Source: Thermothelomyces thermophilus ATCC 42464
Taxonomy: Eukaryota > Ascomycota > Sordariomycetes > Sordariales > Chaetomiaceae
DNA length: 64,000 nucleotides
Reading direction: 5' to 3'
Assembly: GCF_000226095.1 (NCBI RefSeq)
Contig: NC_016472.1
Coordinates: 5,456,001-5,520,000 of the forward strand
This document shows positions 33,001 to 45,136 of the stretch, one piece after another. The translations under genes and the position numbers were made by a program. The notes under the pieces are model-generated. The model was not told the DNA's origin. It saw only the letters and a program-made list of their open reading frames with translations, and ran no database searches. The number at the start of each line of letters is the position of its first letter. The stretch's first letter is position 1.

Positions 33001-36000
33001 TGTTCGCCGACTCGAAAAGCCCGTAATTGGGCCTTCCACCAAGCCGAAGAGGGCCGCAACGATGTGAGGTACAACGCCACCTCTCGCGCTTCTGGGTACT
33101 GTGTAGTGTGACAACCATGAAGGCGGCAGCAGGCCGCGAAAGGCGCCATACCGGTATATTTGACTGAGATGGGCGCCATGGGTCAGACGAGTCCCATCCG
33201 GCCCGCTACAATTGCGCGGATGAACTAGAGGTGGGTGATGTTCGGCTCAGCATTGCCCATGGGTCCGCCCTCGACGGTTCACGATGTGGCACGTCGAGAT
33301 ACCCTCCACTGGCACTAAATGCCGTGACGTCATGAGGCGGCTTTGGGGGCTGCCCTATGGCCGTCCGAAACCCCCAATCCTGCCAAGGCCCCGTGCCTTT
33401 CGCGACCCAACCGGAGACACGCCGTTGTCGGTACCACGGTAACAGCGCCAAGTGTCCTACGGCTCTGTGGCGATCGGGACAGCCAGAATAACGAAACAAT
33501 TTCCCCAGGGCGTCATGGAGGGCGTGGCTGTGGCGAGGCCACAGAAATTCTGCGCTGGGTACGCAGGAGCAGCATCGCCTCCGTTGTCTTTTGTTTCGGT
33601 TTCTAAAGGTCCTCGTCTTGCATACACCACTAGGTACTGTGCGCTGCGCTTTCAAGAGCAGTATCTGTAAGTGCGGCCTCGGCGTGACACTTGCGCGGCC
33701 CACATATTGGCCACTCCCTCTGGGGTGGAGCGGATCGCTCCTCTTGCTCTGCTTCTCCCTGAGATAACTGTCATGGAAGGGAGAGAGGGAGAGCGAAAGA
33801 GAGATGCCAGAAGGACCGAGGAAAGCCCGCCAGCCGCGGTCGCATTCGATGGGGTGCTCCCTTCGGGACGATTTGAATCATGGCCGATTATGAAGGAAAT
33901 TTCCAATTTATCGGTCGCTCCAGGAGAAGACTTGTTGGGATTTTCCACATGACAACAAAACGGGGAACCCGAAGGGGCCAACAAAAAAGAACTCGTGTGT
34001 GAGTGGGTAACCATCTGCAGAAAGACGAGAAGAGATTTGTAGGTGGATTGAGAGAGGGTTTCATCGAGGGCACCGTTACTCTGAACCCCACAAGCAAACC
34101 GCCATTCCACTGAGGCGCAGCAACCGGGATGCAGAATCTGAAACAAGCCATGATCTCATCGGGCAGGGTCCATGGTGAAGGAAGAATGGAAGGGTTCTTC
34201 CAATCTGCGAGCCGGTGCGGGATACAGGGATAGGGGAGGGCGGGAACTTGATGGGCTCAATTTGTGTCTCTCAACTTTCTGGGGTTTGTTCTTCGTTCCG
34301 TTTCTGGCACACTCGGGCAACGGTGGCCGTGTGCACGCTGGCGAGGTTATTGGATGGTTGTGGCATTTGCTTTGCACTGGCTTTGGGCGGTGCTGAGTTG
34401 ATTGGGTGAGTTTTCCTCGAATCATCTTCAGCATGTTGTTAATGCACTGCCAAACAATCAAATCTCTCATCAATCTGCCTTTTGCCGGTTCCCTGGCTCC
34501 GTTCAGTCCCCACCACGGCCGTGCTCGGGACCAGCACACTGTGTACCTTGTAAGCTGACCCACGGTAGATCCGGAGTGCGGAGTACCCGCACTTGAGTGC
34601 TTCGACGACGCTGAAGGCAAATGGCAAAATGTCCATGCCGGTCTGGTTGCCAAATAGCCTCTTGCATTCTCGGTGCATGATACCCCCTTACCCCCTATGC
34701 CTGTTAACACCATCGTTTTCCATAAACACAACCGTATTTCTGAAAGGTCTCGGCTTAGGTCTCCAATCAAGTTTCACGCGAGACTCGGCCGGAGACTGTG
34801 CGTTTCCCCGGTCTCTTCGGCCTTGGACGGTGTTTAGCAGCCATCTACCCGGACTGAAGACTGAACTACTGTGTACTACAGTAGGGGTCCCTTTGGTCTT
34901 CGGGTTCCACATCTAGTTACTCCAATTCCCCTATTCGAGGGCCCCAGTCGTTCCGCACGCCATTATGGACACAGCAGCTTCACCGAAGCCCAAAGCGTCT
35001 TGGTTAGTTCGGTCCCTCATCGAACCATCCACGCCCACCCCCCCCCCCCGGGGCCCGGCGGCACATCGCATACCTAACCAGAACGGGGAAGGTCTCCCCA
35101 GTTCAACCTAGCAAGGAGTGTACGGATGCGTACACTATGGATGTGCTTGTAAGTTCTCCTTGTACAGAGTACTCTGCTGCTTGGAGAGTACGGAGACACC
35201 CACCAAACGCCGTTGGAGCGTACTGCAGTATGTTTTCGCTCCGGAGGGAGGCCAAATTGCCTAGCCGACTCTGTAACACGGCGGGCATTGAGGCTCCTTC
35301 CCCCTTTTCCTTCTTTTTGTTCTTTTCGCCTTCTTCTCCTTGCAAACCCCCCCCCCCCCAAAAGAAAAAAAACCATTCAACATCGAAGTTGATTTGATGG
35401 ATTGGTACTGTGCCGTCTCCATCCTACTTACACAGTAGCATTGTACCCAAGATTCACTACCATTCACCGCCTGTTCTTGGGCTGGCCCTGGGGGGTGGGG
35501 GTAGAGGCCACTCATGGTGAGGATACGTACTATAGTGTATTATGTATGCAGTACAAAGTAACGTATGTATGTACGTCCGTACATACATACGCACATACAA
35601 TACACAATTCGACGCTACTTGCGGAGCGTTGTTGAGAGTGGTGTGTTGGGGGGGGTGTGGAAGGGCGGCTGTTTACCCAAGCAAGCCAACAGCCAAGCGA
35701 CTGACGCAGCCCAGAGATGGAGTTGGGCAAGGCAGTGGCTGCTTTGGCTGCACAGCAGGATATTTGATTTTTTTTTTTTGAAATTTTTTTTTTGGTTTCT
35801 TTATTTTCTCTTCGTTCTTTCATTTCGTCATGGGCCGACCAGGTTCGATCAAGGGTGGGGCGGGGAGAACTTCGCTCCCTCGACGATTTCATATCCCCCC
35901 CCCCCTTCTCCCTCATGTGCGGAGTGCAACATTTGACAGCGGGTGCGGCGGCGTGTCCGAAGCCGGCGTGATGTCCAGGGCTGCGTAGTAGCTCCTGTAC

Positions 36001-38044
36001 GGAGGACTGTACACAGTACGTACTCCCCCTTCTTACGCAGCAAACTCACAAAACGCTAACCTGTCAACCGACAACAACCCCATCCCACCACACGTGGATC
36101 GGTATTTCCGTACTTTCGTACAGTACAACGGTGGAAAAGAAAAAGGGGGTCGCGATCGGGAAGGCAGCGTACCATCGAAGCGCTGCCTTGGCATGAGCTT
36201 TGGGATCAAGAGGTGCTGGGCGCCTACTGGAAGAGGAAAATAAAGCCAGCACGGGCCGGAAAGCGTTTATCCTGTCCTCGGTTGCGACGGGGATATACTC
36301 CGTACACTACCAGTTCAATAATGGCTCAGCTTCAGCTGGGCAACCGCGAGTCCCCTGCTTGGTTTTCTCGTATGTGCAGACACCACTGACCACTACTACA
36401 CAGTACATACCACATGCTTGTGCGTCGAGAATACAACGGCGGCGTGCTTTGGGCGAAGGGGAGAGGAGAGAGGAGGGGGAGGGTGTCAGTTTTTGCATGT
36501 GCCCCGGTATGCTTCGGGAAACGTTTCGCGATCAGGGGTTCGAGGTCCGGGGGCACAAGCACCGAGACAGTTTGGATCTCGATCGGAAGAAGGCATGGAG
36601 TGATGTAACTAATGACCGCGTGCTCTGCATCCACAACTGCTCCGTACCTTGGAAAAATACCTACCCTGAAGGGCACCGATCTTCCCTCCTTGGGATCCTC
36701 CAACGGACTGGGTCGCCGACATCCCGTCTCGCCTCGCACATCTTCTCGCCTTGTCCTGTGTGGCCTCAACAGCTGGCTTACTTAGCCCTAAACAAGCCCT
36801 AAATCCTAAATCACGCCGCCTTTGGAGGCGGGGGGAGGGTGCTTGCACATGCGGTAACTTAAGGTAGTGTAGTGTAGGAAGCCCCCTCCCTCCTCTTGCC
36901 CAGCGATAGGTAGGGCCGAGGAGAACAGTGACATACACAGTATGTGTGTGATTCCTCGGCCATTTGCAAATCCTTGTTGCCCACGCCGACCAGTCATCGC
37001 CCGATGTGGTTGATGGTACGCTGGGTGCAGTATAGTAGGCGCGAAGGAGTTAGTATTCGTCCCGTGTGCGATTCAACACCGCACCCCTCTTCCGGCGCGC
37101 TTTGTGCAACCCGGGGCGGTGGATCTGTGGTTCTCGATAACCTCGGTGACGCGGCCACTATGCAGGGCAATCTGAATGGGAATCTACTCTCGGAAGTTCT
37201 GTGTCCTCAGAAGTTTGTGGCGCCTGTGGTCTTGTCGATGCTGACGTGTCTGAAGGTCCCGGCGGGGGGCCGGGGGGGGGGGGGGAGGCAAAGGCAACAT
37301 GATGGAACTTACGACTCATGGAGAGAGCATGCTACTCTGAAATAATACACTTGCGGGCGGAAAGAGCAGCAACTCCGGTAGATTAAACAGTGGCCGCTTG
37401 CGAGACTGGCCATCCTGGTTCCTGCATGCTCACCTCACCGTGGGAGTGGTGGGTGCCCCTGAGTAGAGCCACCACAGGGCCGGTCTTCTTACACTTCGAG
37501 ACCAACCTCACGTCTGGGCTTTCGAGTGGATCTTGCTACCTCCACAGCGAAAGCAGGTGGTGAACGAGTGGTGTAGACTAGGGGTAATACACCAGCCGAA
37601 CAGCTTTCGGGTTTCTAACAAGAAACCACATGTCTCTGTCAATCCTGGTTTTTTCACGAACGCGAGTGGTTTGCCCCTGGCGGCGCAGAGCTTGGAAGTT
37701 CAGGAAGATAAAGAAACAGCGTCAGAGTGTAAACAAGAAACCCAACTCCTTAATTATCCAAGACATCATCATATACAGCTCTCTCTTGATAATGGGAAGG
37801 AATATACACACACGTCTTGAGCCTTTTGCAATCCGAACCCAAACACACACAGCGCGCACAATTAATACTTCAGGACGTAGCAACACGCACCCAAACACAC
37901 AAAGAAAGAAAGAAAAAAAAGATAAACTGATATTTCCTGCCTGCCTGCCTGCTTGCTCTGTTTTAGACGCATCCCATCCCGACCGGATCCCGGCCATTCC
38001 GCCCCCCCTAACACTGCGCGCGACCCCAACCATCGAACAACGTT
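33001..38044. other. Gene desert downstream of the C2H2 factor, second part
   Basis: About 5 kb without a supportable gene, ending in the 3' region of SF3B1. It includes poly-C near 35348-35359, poly-T near 35769-35791, poly-G near 37273-37285 and a TACTCCGTA copy at 36296-36304. Short ORFs on both strands have no recognisable domain. Confidence 0.5.
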
Positions 38045-41000
38045 CTAGAGCACGATAGCCAGCTCCGTCCGATCGATACCTTCCTCCGTCAGGTTCGGGT
38101 AATAGGGCACCATGGCATCGGCGCCCCAGACGTACGCGTCATTATACAGCCGCCAGTAGGGCGTGCGCACCTTCCTGGCCGGGTGGAAGAGGCCGGCCCA
38201 GACGTAGTTGAGCACCAGGCCCGGGCCGACGGCCATGCGGACGGCCTCGATGGCCTCGACGATGCGGTCGATCACGTGGGGGCTGGTCTCGAACAGGTTG
38301 GGGTAGAGCAGGTTGAGCAGGTGCACCATGGCGTCTTCGCAGCCGAGGCCGACGACGCCGAGGGCGATGTGCTTGACGACGCTGGCGGCCGTCTGGCGGT
38401 GGACCTGGTCGCGGTCGATCAGGGCGTCCTCGAGCAGCGGGGTGACGGCGTAGACGTAGTCCTTGGCCATCTCGCCGATGTACTCGAAGAGGAAGGAGAG
38501 CGACTTGAGCACCCCGTTCTGCACGTTCAGCTCCGGCACGCGGTACTCGTTCATCAGCGCCGGCAGCACCGTGAAGGGCGCGCACGTCTCCGCCACGATG
38601 CCGATCGCCACCGCCGTGTTGACGCGCGACTGGCGCTCCTGCACCCGCAGGTTGTTGAGCAGCGTCGCGAGCACGTCCTGCGGGCCGATGGCCTTGGCGA
38701 TGAAGCCGAACGTGTTGTTGGCCGCGCGCCGGATGCCCTTCTTGTGCGCCTTGAGCATGTCGAGCAGCTCGAAGCAGATGCGCATCCACTCGCGCGCGTT
38801 GACGCTCTCCGGGCCGCGGTCGGCGATGCGCCCGACGAGGTCGATCGTGTTCTCCTGCACCTTCTCGTGCCGGTTCCGGAGGATGGGCGTGAGGCGCGGG
38901 AGGAGATCCTTGATGGGCGGCTGCATCTGGCTGATGCCGACGACGGTGACGATGGACCGGAGGGCGCCGAGGATGGAGCCGAGCACCTCCGGGTACTCCT
39001 CGCCGAGGTACTCGTACAGCACGACGCCCAGCTTGCCCATGAGCGCGTCCTCGCCGCACTGCTTCATGACCATGGCGATCCGCGAGACGAGGTCGGCCGC
39101 CTGCTGCCGGACCGTGGGCGACTTGTTGTTGAGGCGCCAGAGGATCGTGCTGACGATCTGGGGGAGGTACGGCTTGCAGCGGGTGCCGAGCGCGTTGACG
39201 ACGGAGCCGAACCCGTTGAGCATGACGATGTCTTCGACGCTCTGCTCCTGGAAGGCATGCAGGATCCCGTCGATCAGCCGCTCCTCCAGCCGCTCGCCAA
39301 TGTCGGCCGCGCCGAGCGAGGCCACCAGCTTCTCGACCGTCTCGACCGTCATCTTGCGGTAGGCCTCGCTCTCGTCCTTGAGGTTGCCCACGATCCTCTC
39401 GAGGATCTCGCTGACGCCGACCTTCTGGCCAATGTCCACCGTCGTCTCGACTACTTGCCTGTAGTTGCGCTTGTCGAGGGCCATCCGCCGCACCCAGAAG
39501 CTCTTGAAGAACTCGTCCAGGACGTGTTCCTTCAGATAGCCGGCCGTGACGCCGTCGGTCGCCGCACACTGCGAGATGACCTTCAAGACGACCTTCTTCA
39601 TCTCCTCGTCGGGCGAGGAAAACTCTCGGAGGAGGATCTCCATGATCTGGCTGGTGTAGTAGTTTGCGTAGTCTTCGTCCATCAGGGGGATGATGTAGCC
39701 CACCGCCTTCAGGAAGCCGGCCAGGCCCTTGCCCCGCTGCTTCCGGGCGCCGGTCCATAACGGGTTGAGGATGTCGTCGAAACTCTCGATGCCGTACGGG
39801 TTCGAAGCTTCGGCCAGGGCGGCGATGGCCAGGCTGGTCACCGTCCGCACCTTTGTCTGTTCGTCGTTGAGGTTGGGCCCGATGCAGTCCACGAGCTGCT
39901 TCAGATGGGGCAAGACGGCGCAGCCCATCAGGATGGGAATCTGCTGCACGATCTTGACGCCGGTATGGCGCGCCTGCCATGACTTCTTGCTACGGCAGAC
40001 AGCCCGGAGGAAGGGGAGGAGGGCGGGAATGCCCAGAGCAGAGGCGACGACGGCGAATGCCCGAGCGGTGGTATTCCGGACGTATTCGTCCACGTGGTCG
40101 ATATCGGGCCGCATGACACTGATCATGGTGGCAAGGCCCGCGGCTTTGGCAAGGTTGGAGATGATCTCGCGACCCTCGACCCGGGCGTAGTAATCCTGGT
40201 CGATGAGCAGCGGTTCGATGACCACCAGGATCTTGTGCACGTAGGGCCGGACCATGTCGTCCAGCTTGTACAAGATCCGGTCGATGACCTTGACGAGCAG
40301 GTGGCGCTCCTGGTCCTCGAGCGTCTTCTCCATGAGAAGCGGGAGGATCTGGTTGAAGAGGGGTCCGGCACCGAAGTTGCGCGCGTTATCCGTGAGCTGC
40401 CGGAGGGCCGTCTTCCTCATCGGGGGCGTGCCGTTCTTGACCTTGAGCAGGAGACGCATGATCTTCCGCTCCTTGAGCTCTTCGACGCTGAGCTCGTCCT
40501 CGTTGGCCCCGTCGGTGAGCTTTCCAAAGTATGCCATGTCTTCGGGCTTGAAAAACTGCAGGTCACCGACGCCAGGGATCTCCTTGGGTATCTGTTGGCC
40601 GGTGATGCGCCCGCTGCTAGGATCCTGCATCATGAACCCCGTCGCCGGCGTCGGTGCCGTTACCAGCTTGTGCGCAGGAGCCCGTACCGGCGCATAGCCC
40701 GGCGGGGGTTCGAGGATCTTGTAGCCCTCTTCAGGACCGGGAAGCATCGCGTCGAGCTCCTCGTCGCTGAGCGGCATGTACCGGCTCGACGCGTCAGAGC
40801 CGAATGCGGCGGGAAGCACGGGCACCTGGGACGGGTGCATCGGAGTAGCCAGGCCCACGTTGCCAATGGGCGTCGCGGACGGAGCCTGATCCCACCTCGA
40901 CTTCTTCTTGGGCTCCGCCCCCGGCGCAGCGCCAATGACGGGGACCGAAGGCGCCTGATCCCACCGCGACTTCTTCTTGGGCTCGGCCGGTGCTGGCGCA

Positions 41001-41701
41001 GCCTCCCCGGTTGTTTCGGTGGAGGAGACGTCCCACCTCTTCTTGCGCTTCCGCCCGGCCGCGGCCTCGGTGGATGCCGCATCCCCGTTTTCCTTATCCG
41101 CCGAATCCTTGAGCGTCGGCTTGTGCTCCTCGACCGGCCCTTCCTTCATCTTCTGCTCGATGGCGCGACGCACACGCTCCTCCTCTCGTTCGAGCTCGCG
41201 GCGCTCCATGATAGCGCGGTAGGTCTCGCCCTCGGCCGCGCCGTCCTGGGCGACAGCAAAAGGATCCGCGCGCGTCGGCGTCAGGGCTCGGTCGAAGCGG
41301 CGTTTCTGATAGTCGGTCTCACGGTCGGTGATGCGGTTGCTGCGCTCGCCGCGGCCAGCCAGCGGGTCTTCCTCCTCGACGCCGTTGCCACGAGCGAACT
41401 CGTCGATCTGGGCGCGCGTGGCGGTGTACTGGCCGACTAGGCGACGCGAGTTGTCGGCATCGGGCATCTCCTCGTCACCGTCCTCGCCCGCAACGGGGAG
41501 GGTGCGGTGGTAGCCGGCGAACTTATCACCCCCATTTTCGCGATCGTACAGATCCGTATCCCAAGCTTCGTTCAGCTTGGCTTTGGTGGAGGTATCGGCA
41601 CGCTGGTTGGCCGGGTCAAAGGTCCGAGAACCCTTCTTTGCGGCGGCGGCGTTGCGCTCGGCCTGCAGCTTCCGGATCTGCTCAAATTCCGCGTCCGACA
41701 T
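38045..41701 (-). CDS. SF3B1: Splicing factor 3B subunit 1 (SF3b155 / Hsh155 / S. pombe Prp10)
   Basis: Intronless 1218-aa ORF. SF3b155 is the HEAT-repeat scaffold of the U2 snRNP that clamps the branch-site helix. The N-terminus holds three U2AF-ligand motifs: KKRWDVS with W223, [10 protein letters not shown] with W247 and [10 protein letters not shown] again with W270. The p14-contacting segment [19 protein letters not shown] follows near residues 324-342. The rest is about twenty HEAT repeats with near-invariant blocks: [80 protein letters not shown] and [20 protein letters not shown]. The Lys matching human K700 (in KVRT) is the normal residue. The gene ends LAIVL near the family's usual end. 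It is divergent from the E2-binding protein gene at 42283. Confidence 0.98.
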   Translation of the reverse strand: MSDAEFEQIRKLQAERNAAAAKKGSRTFDPANQRADTSTKAKLNEAWDTDLYDRENGGDKFAGYHRTLPVAGEDGDEEMPDADNSRRLVGQYTATRAQIDEFARGNGVEEEDPLAGRGERSNRITDRETDYQKRRFDRALTPTRADPFAVAQDGAAEGETYRAIMERRELEREEERVRRAIEQKMKEGPVEEHKPTLKDSADKENGDAASTEAAAGRKRKKRWDVSSTETTGEAAPAPAEPKKKSRWDQAPSVPVIGAAPGAEPKKKSRWDQAPSATPIGNVGLATPMHPSQVPVLPAAFGSDASSRYMPLSDEELDAMLPGPEEGYKILEPPPGYAPVRAPAHKLVTAPTPATGFMMQDPSSGRITGQQIPKEIPGVGDLQFFKPEDMAYFGKLTDGANEDELSVEELKERKIMRLLLKVKNGTPPMRKTALRQLTDNARNFGAGPLFNQILPLLMEKTLEDQERHLLVKVIDRILYKLDDMVRPYVHKILVVIEPLLIDQDYYARVEGREIISNLAKAAGLATMISVMRPDIDHVDEYVRNTTARAFAVVASALGIPALLPFLRAVCRSKKSWQARHTGVKIVQQIPILMGCAVLPHLKQLVDCIGPNLNDEQTKVRTVTSLAIAALAEASNPYGIESFDDILNPLWTGARKQRGKGLAGFLKAVGYIIPLMDEDYANYYTSQIMEILLREFSSPDEEMKKVVLKVISQCAATDGVTAGYLKEHVLDEFFKSFWVRRMALDKRNYRQVVETTVDIGQKVGVSEILERIVGNLKDESEAYRKMTVETVEKLVASLGAADIGERLEERLIDGILHAFQEQSVEDIVMLNGFGSVVNALGTRCKPYLPQIVSTILWRLNNKSPTVRQQAADLVSRIAMVMKQCGEDALMGKLGVVLYEYLGEEYPEVLGSILGALRSIVTVVGISQMQPPIKDLLPRLTPILRNRHEKVQENTIDLVGRIADRGPESVNAREWMRICFELLDMLKAHKKGIRRAANNTFGFIAKAIGPQDVLATLLNNLRVQERQSRVNTAVAIGIVAETCAPFTVLPALMNEYRVPELNVQNGVLKSLSFLFEYIGEMAKDYVYAVTPLLEDALIDRDQVHRQTAASVVKHIALGVVGLGCEDAMVHLLNLLYPNLFETSPHVIDRIVEAIEAVRMAVGPGLVLNYVWAGLFHPARKVRTPYWRLYNDAYVWGADAMVPYYPNLTEEGIDRTELAIVL

Positions 41702-42282
41702 GGTGCTGCTGCCCGCTCGGTGTTGCGGTCATCCCATTCGCCAGAAACTAATTCGATCGTCCCGTGTCGCTGTTGCGGATGCGGATAGCGGATGCGGATT
41801 GCGGATGCGGTGGCCAAAGAGAGCGTATCTAGATCAGATAGTCGCAGGTCTTGGCGGTTGGGAGTCGATGGCAACGTGAGGGATGGACGATGGCTGAGAC
41901 GAAGCGGATGGAATGCAGATGTCGAAGCTGAATGAAGCTTGAAGCGAAGGGGCGTGGGCGGTGGAGCCGCGCCGTAGTTTTGGCGGTTGAGATTTTTGGC
42001 GGCGAGTTAAGGCTGCCATGCCAAGAGACTTGGCGCGAGGGTGGGCAATTGAGGGGTTATGTAAGCAGGTTTCGACCTCTCTCGACCACATTCAAAAGCT
42101 CGAGGTCGGTCAAAGCACGCGTTGCTCCTGCCTGAACTGAACATAAACTTGAATTCAAGGAGTCCGGCAGATTTGTTGCCGGAGCCAACTGAGATTTTAT
42201 TTTTTTTTTCCCCTTTTCGCTGAACCGCATCCTTCAGGAAGCATGCCTTCAGTTTGACCAAGCTCCAGAGATCAACGGAACA
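41702..42282. promoter_or_regulatory. Divergent promoter region, SF3B1 (-) and Ipa1-like gene (+)
   Basis: 581 bp between two start codons facing away from each other. A GCGGAT(GC) repeat at about 41776-41812 is close to the SF3B1 start and probably in its 5' UTR. A T-rich tract at 42197-42206 is close to the other gene. Confidence 0.55.
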
Positions 42283-43906
42283 ATGCCGTCCGCCGATTGT
42301 GCTCTTTATGCTGAGCTGCTCGCCAACATCCGCCAAATCTCATTAGCAGTAACGCTTCCTTCACCTTGTGACTCATCGACCCGGGTCGCCGTCTCGGCCG
42401 ACTGCCAGACGGTCGAGCTCAGACATCGCAGCAGCACCTGTGTTCTAAGGCTCCCCGGAAAGGCATCTCTTGGGGGCGTAGTCCTCCCTATACAGAACAA
42501 ACAGTGCGGCAGCACATCGCTTGAATGGCGGCTGCCTCTCGATGCGCCGTCGCTTCCGTCAGCCAACCAAGCGGACTACACGCCTTGGTCGGCGACAGAC
42601 CTGGACGCCGGATCCGGGGTTGATTGCAGACAATGCGCGACCAATCTTGTCCGCCCTGGGTCCGTCAAGGTTTGGAAGGATCTTCCCAGCGAGAACTGGG
42701 CTGAGATGATGGAGTTTTGGCACTGCCACAAACCCGATCACGGTCACCACCACCACCACCACAACCAAAACCATGATGGGAAAACCGGAAAGGCTGGCGA
42801 TGAGAGTCTCGCCGCGAGGGGCTACGGCGCTTCCTCCTCCATCTCAGCTCAGAAGGGTGTCGGGTTCGTCGACCTGACGACACTCCTCTTTGATGAGACG
42901 GACTGCCAGCCCTTGACGGTAAGTTGCTGTTGCCGGATATGTCATGGCGCCCTTCCGTTCCACGCTACCCGAGGTTGTCTTCATGTTTGGGCATCAAGAA
43001 GGTAGCCAAGCCGGCGTACTTCGCCTCCATGGCGTGGATACCGATACAGATGCCCCATATTGACAAAAATAAGGCACATCTTCCTGTCAATGCAGGCTGC
43101 TGGTTGGTTTCGACCCTCTCTTATGGAGACGGGTCGATTCCTCTGGTAGGATGTCGGCCCTCCGCGCCTTCGCCGGACCATTCAGCAGTCCAGAATGCTC
43201 GGGGATTATTGGAGGGACATATGCGCACGCGCGAGCTCTAGTATATGCAATCCCGGTCAGTCAGTGGCTGATCGTGTTATCTTGTGTTTAGTTCTCCTTG
43301 TCAACCTATGACCAAGGTACAACGGATAGACGGGGTCTCTCGTTGAGCACCCTTTCAGCGAATAAAATACGCAGCCTAAACATCTTTTGCACGTCCTGCA
43401 ATGCCCAGCTAGGGTTTTTCAACTTCCGGACCTCTGCAGTTACGTTGCTCAAGTGGCAGGTCTCCTGCAAGTCTGCCTCGGGTACCGCACCCAGCATCCC
43501 CGAGTGCCTTGCAGCGACTCTCATTTCCACGATCGCCAGGTCCGGGTCGTCCAAGTCTCTGATAACGCCATTAGACGAACCCTCCCGCGAGGCAGATGGA
43601 AAGACAGGCCCAGATAGCGCTCTCCACATCTGGGTGCTCAACAGCAGCATTGTGTACTCTTCAAGTGAGACCGCGCGGCGCATACCAGCCATCAAACTGC
43701 TCTACCGGAATTTGTCTCTGGAGGAAGCCAACAAGATGCTGGAAGCCGTCACCTGCGACTCTCAAGAAATAAACATTCCAGCCCAGGCTATCGGTGACGT
43801 TATCCGGCATCTGGAACACAGCAGCGGGCTCTTGCCGTCCAAGGAGCGGAAGTTTAAGGAGTGGAATGTAGGATTGTTGACCAGATGGGAGCAGAAAGTG
43901 TGGTAA
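42283..43906 (+). CDS. HECT-like E2-binding protein (UBE3D / yeast Ipa1 family)
   Basis: Proposed exons 42283-42918 and 43292-43906 give 416 aa, phase 0 on both sides. The opening ALYAELLANIRQIS matches the fungal family start. A first metal-binding pair is DCRQC (C115, C118), followed by VKVWKDLPSENWAEMMEFWH and CHKPD (C148). A His-rich insert precedes GVGFVDLTTLLF. After the intron, STYDQG leads to the second pair IFCTSCNAQLGFFNF (C245, C248) and TLLKWQV. The C-terminus holds the helical part with HIWVLNSSI, AIKLLY, NLSLEEANKMLE and a final EWNVGLLTRWEQKVW. The single 373-nt intron (GTAAGT donor, TTTAG acceptor) is long for this genome; a small internal exon cannot be excluded. Known relatives bind E2 ubiquitin-conjugating enzymes, and yeast Ipa1 affects mRNA 3'-end processing. 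Confidence 0.82.
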
Positions 43907-45136
43907 GCCGATGGGTGTGAATCACATACCATAATTTGGTTCGGCAAACTTTCAGTCGGCGATCCCCTGGTTGCTCGAGCACCCAGATATTGTGTCTCCA
44001 GTTCACCACCGCTTCAAGTTGACGGTCTCTTGTCAACTTCACCGGGCAGCATGCTCATTCGCTCCCCCCTTCCCCCCCCCCCCAAAAAAAAAAAAATATA
44101 TATTTTTCTCTCCACGGGGCTGCCCCGTGTCACAGTATTCGACTCACAACCGTAGACCGAAGAACAAATGCCATGGCTCGGTAACGGCTTACCTCGAGCA
44201 AAAGCAGCGAGACGGCCGAATGGCGGGAAGCGGCGACGTTTTTTTTGCAAACCGGATAAAAGAGTCATACGGCTGGTTGTTTGACTTTCTCGATGTTCGG
44301 GGGTCACGGCCGCCTAAGCGAGAAAGACGGACCACTGATCTATCCCGTACCGGGGACCGTTGGGACGACTAGATCAGCACCAGTCAACGATTTGCGCGGC
44401 ACCGTCATCCTTACGCCGGAGACAGCATTACGCCGGAGACAGCAGCAGCACGAGACTATGAATCAAGACGATTTCTCATGAGCACCGCCGGCATCTTACT
44501 GCCTGCCCTCTGCGCCCCAGTCAAGCAGGGGCAGGGACCGTCCTCGCCTGTAGCACCTCGATCCGGAGCCCTAATAATCATTGTCCAAAAACGCATTGAG
44601 AGCACTTGCCGAGTCTCTGCCCTTGTCGTTCGTGTGAAATCTCTCTGGAGATACACGAATAATGCGACGGCCAGGACGCCATGTCATCGCTGTGAGCTGT
44701 TGAGTAGACTCGGGATCGAGCGGGAAAGGGAGCTTATGGCCTCAGAAGACGTCTGCCGGCTGTTTCATATTGCAGTGTGGGTTAAATCTGGAGAAGAAAA
44801 CGGCACTTGACGTGTTGCCAAACTGGGACGAAGGGTATGGTGCTTCTTCAACGATTAATGGAAAAGATATACGATCGAAAGAGCAGCTGAGAAGATTGAT
44901 GCCGCCGCTCTCCCGGCATTCGAATGTACATGACGTTACAACCCTTTTTCGCGCGCATGGTGAGCCAAGGGACTCGTGCATGGCTAAGGTTAGTGATGGA
45001 TATTGCTCTGGTTTCTTTCTTCTCCTTCCTCCAAGGACATGTTGTCGGCGCGCTGTTGCTGGATCCTCTGTTTCACTCGACAGGGACGGAGACAAGCTGA
45101 GCAGCCTGTCGTTTGCCTTGGATCGATGCGGTGCCA
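43907..45136. other. Convergent intergenic region between the Ipa1-like gene and OGG1
   Basis: About 1.2 kb holding the two facing 3' ends. Contains a poly-C/poly-A/TATATA run at about 44075-44108 and otherwise unremarkable mixed sequence. No gene could be supported. Confidence 0.5.

Noticed and set aside
38142-39980. 612-codon minus-strand ORF and a 525-codon plus-strand ORF (38183-39760) over SF3B1
   Set aside because: They are frame-shadows of the GC-rich SF3B1 gene; their translations are Arg/Pro/Ala/His-rich and show no family features, while the SF3B1 frame is strongly conserved.
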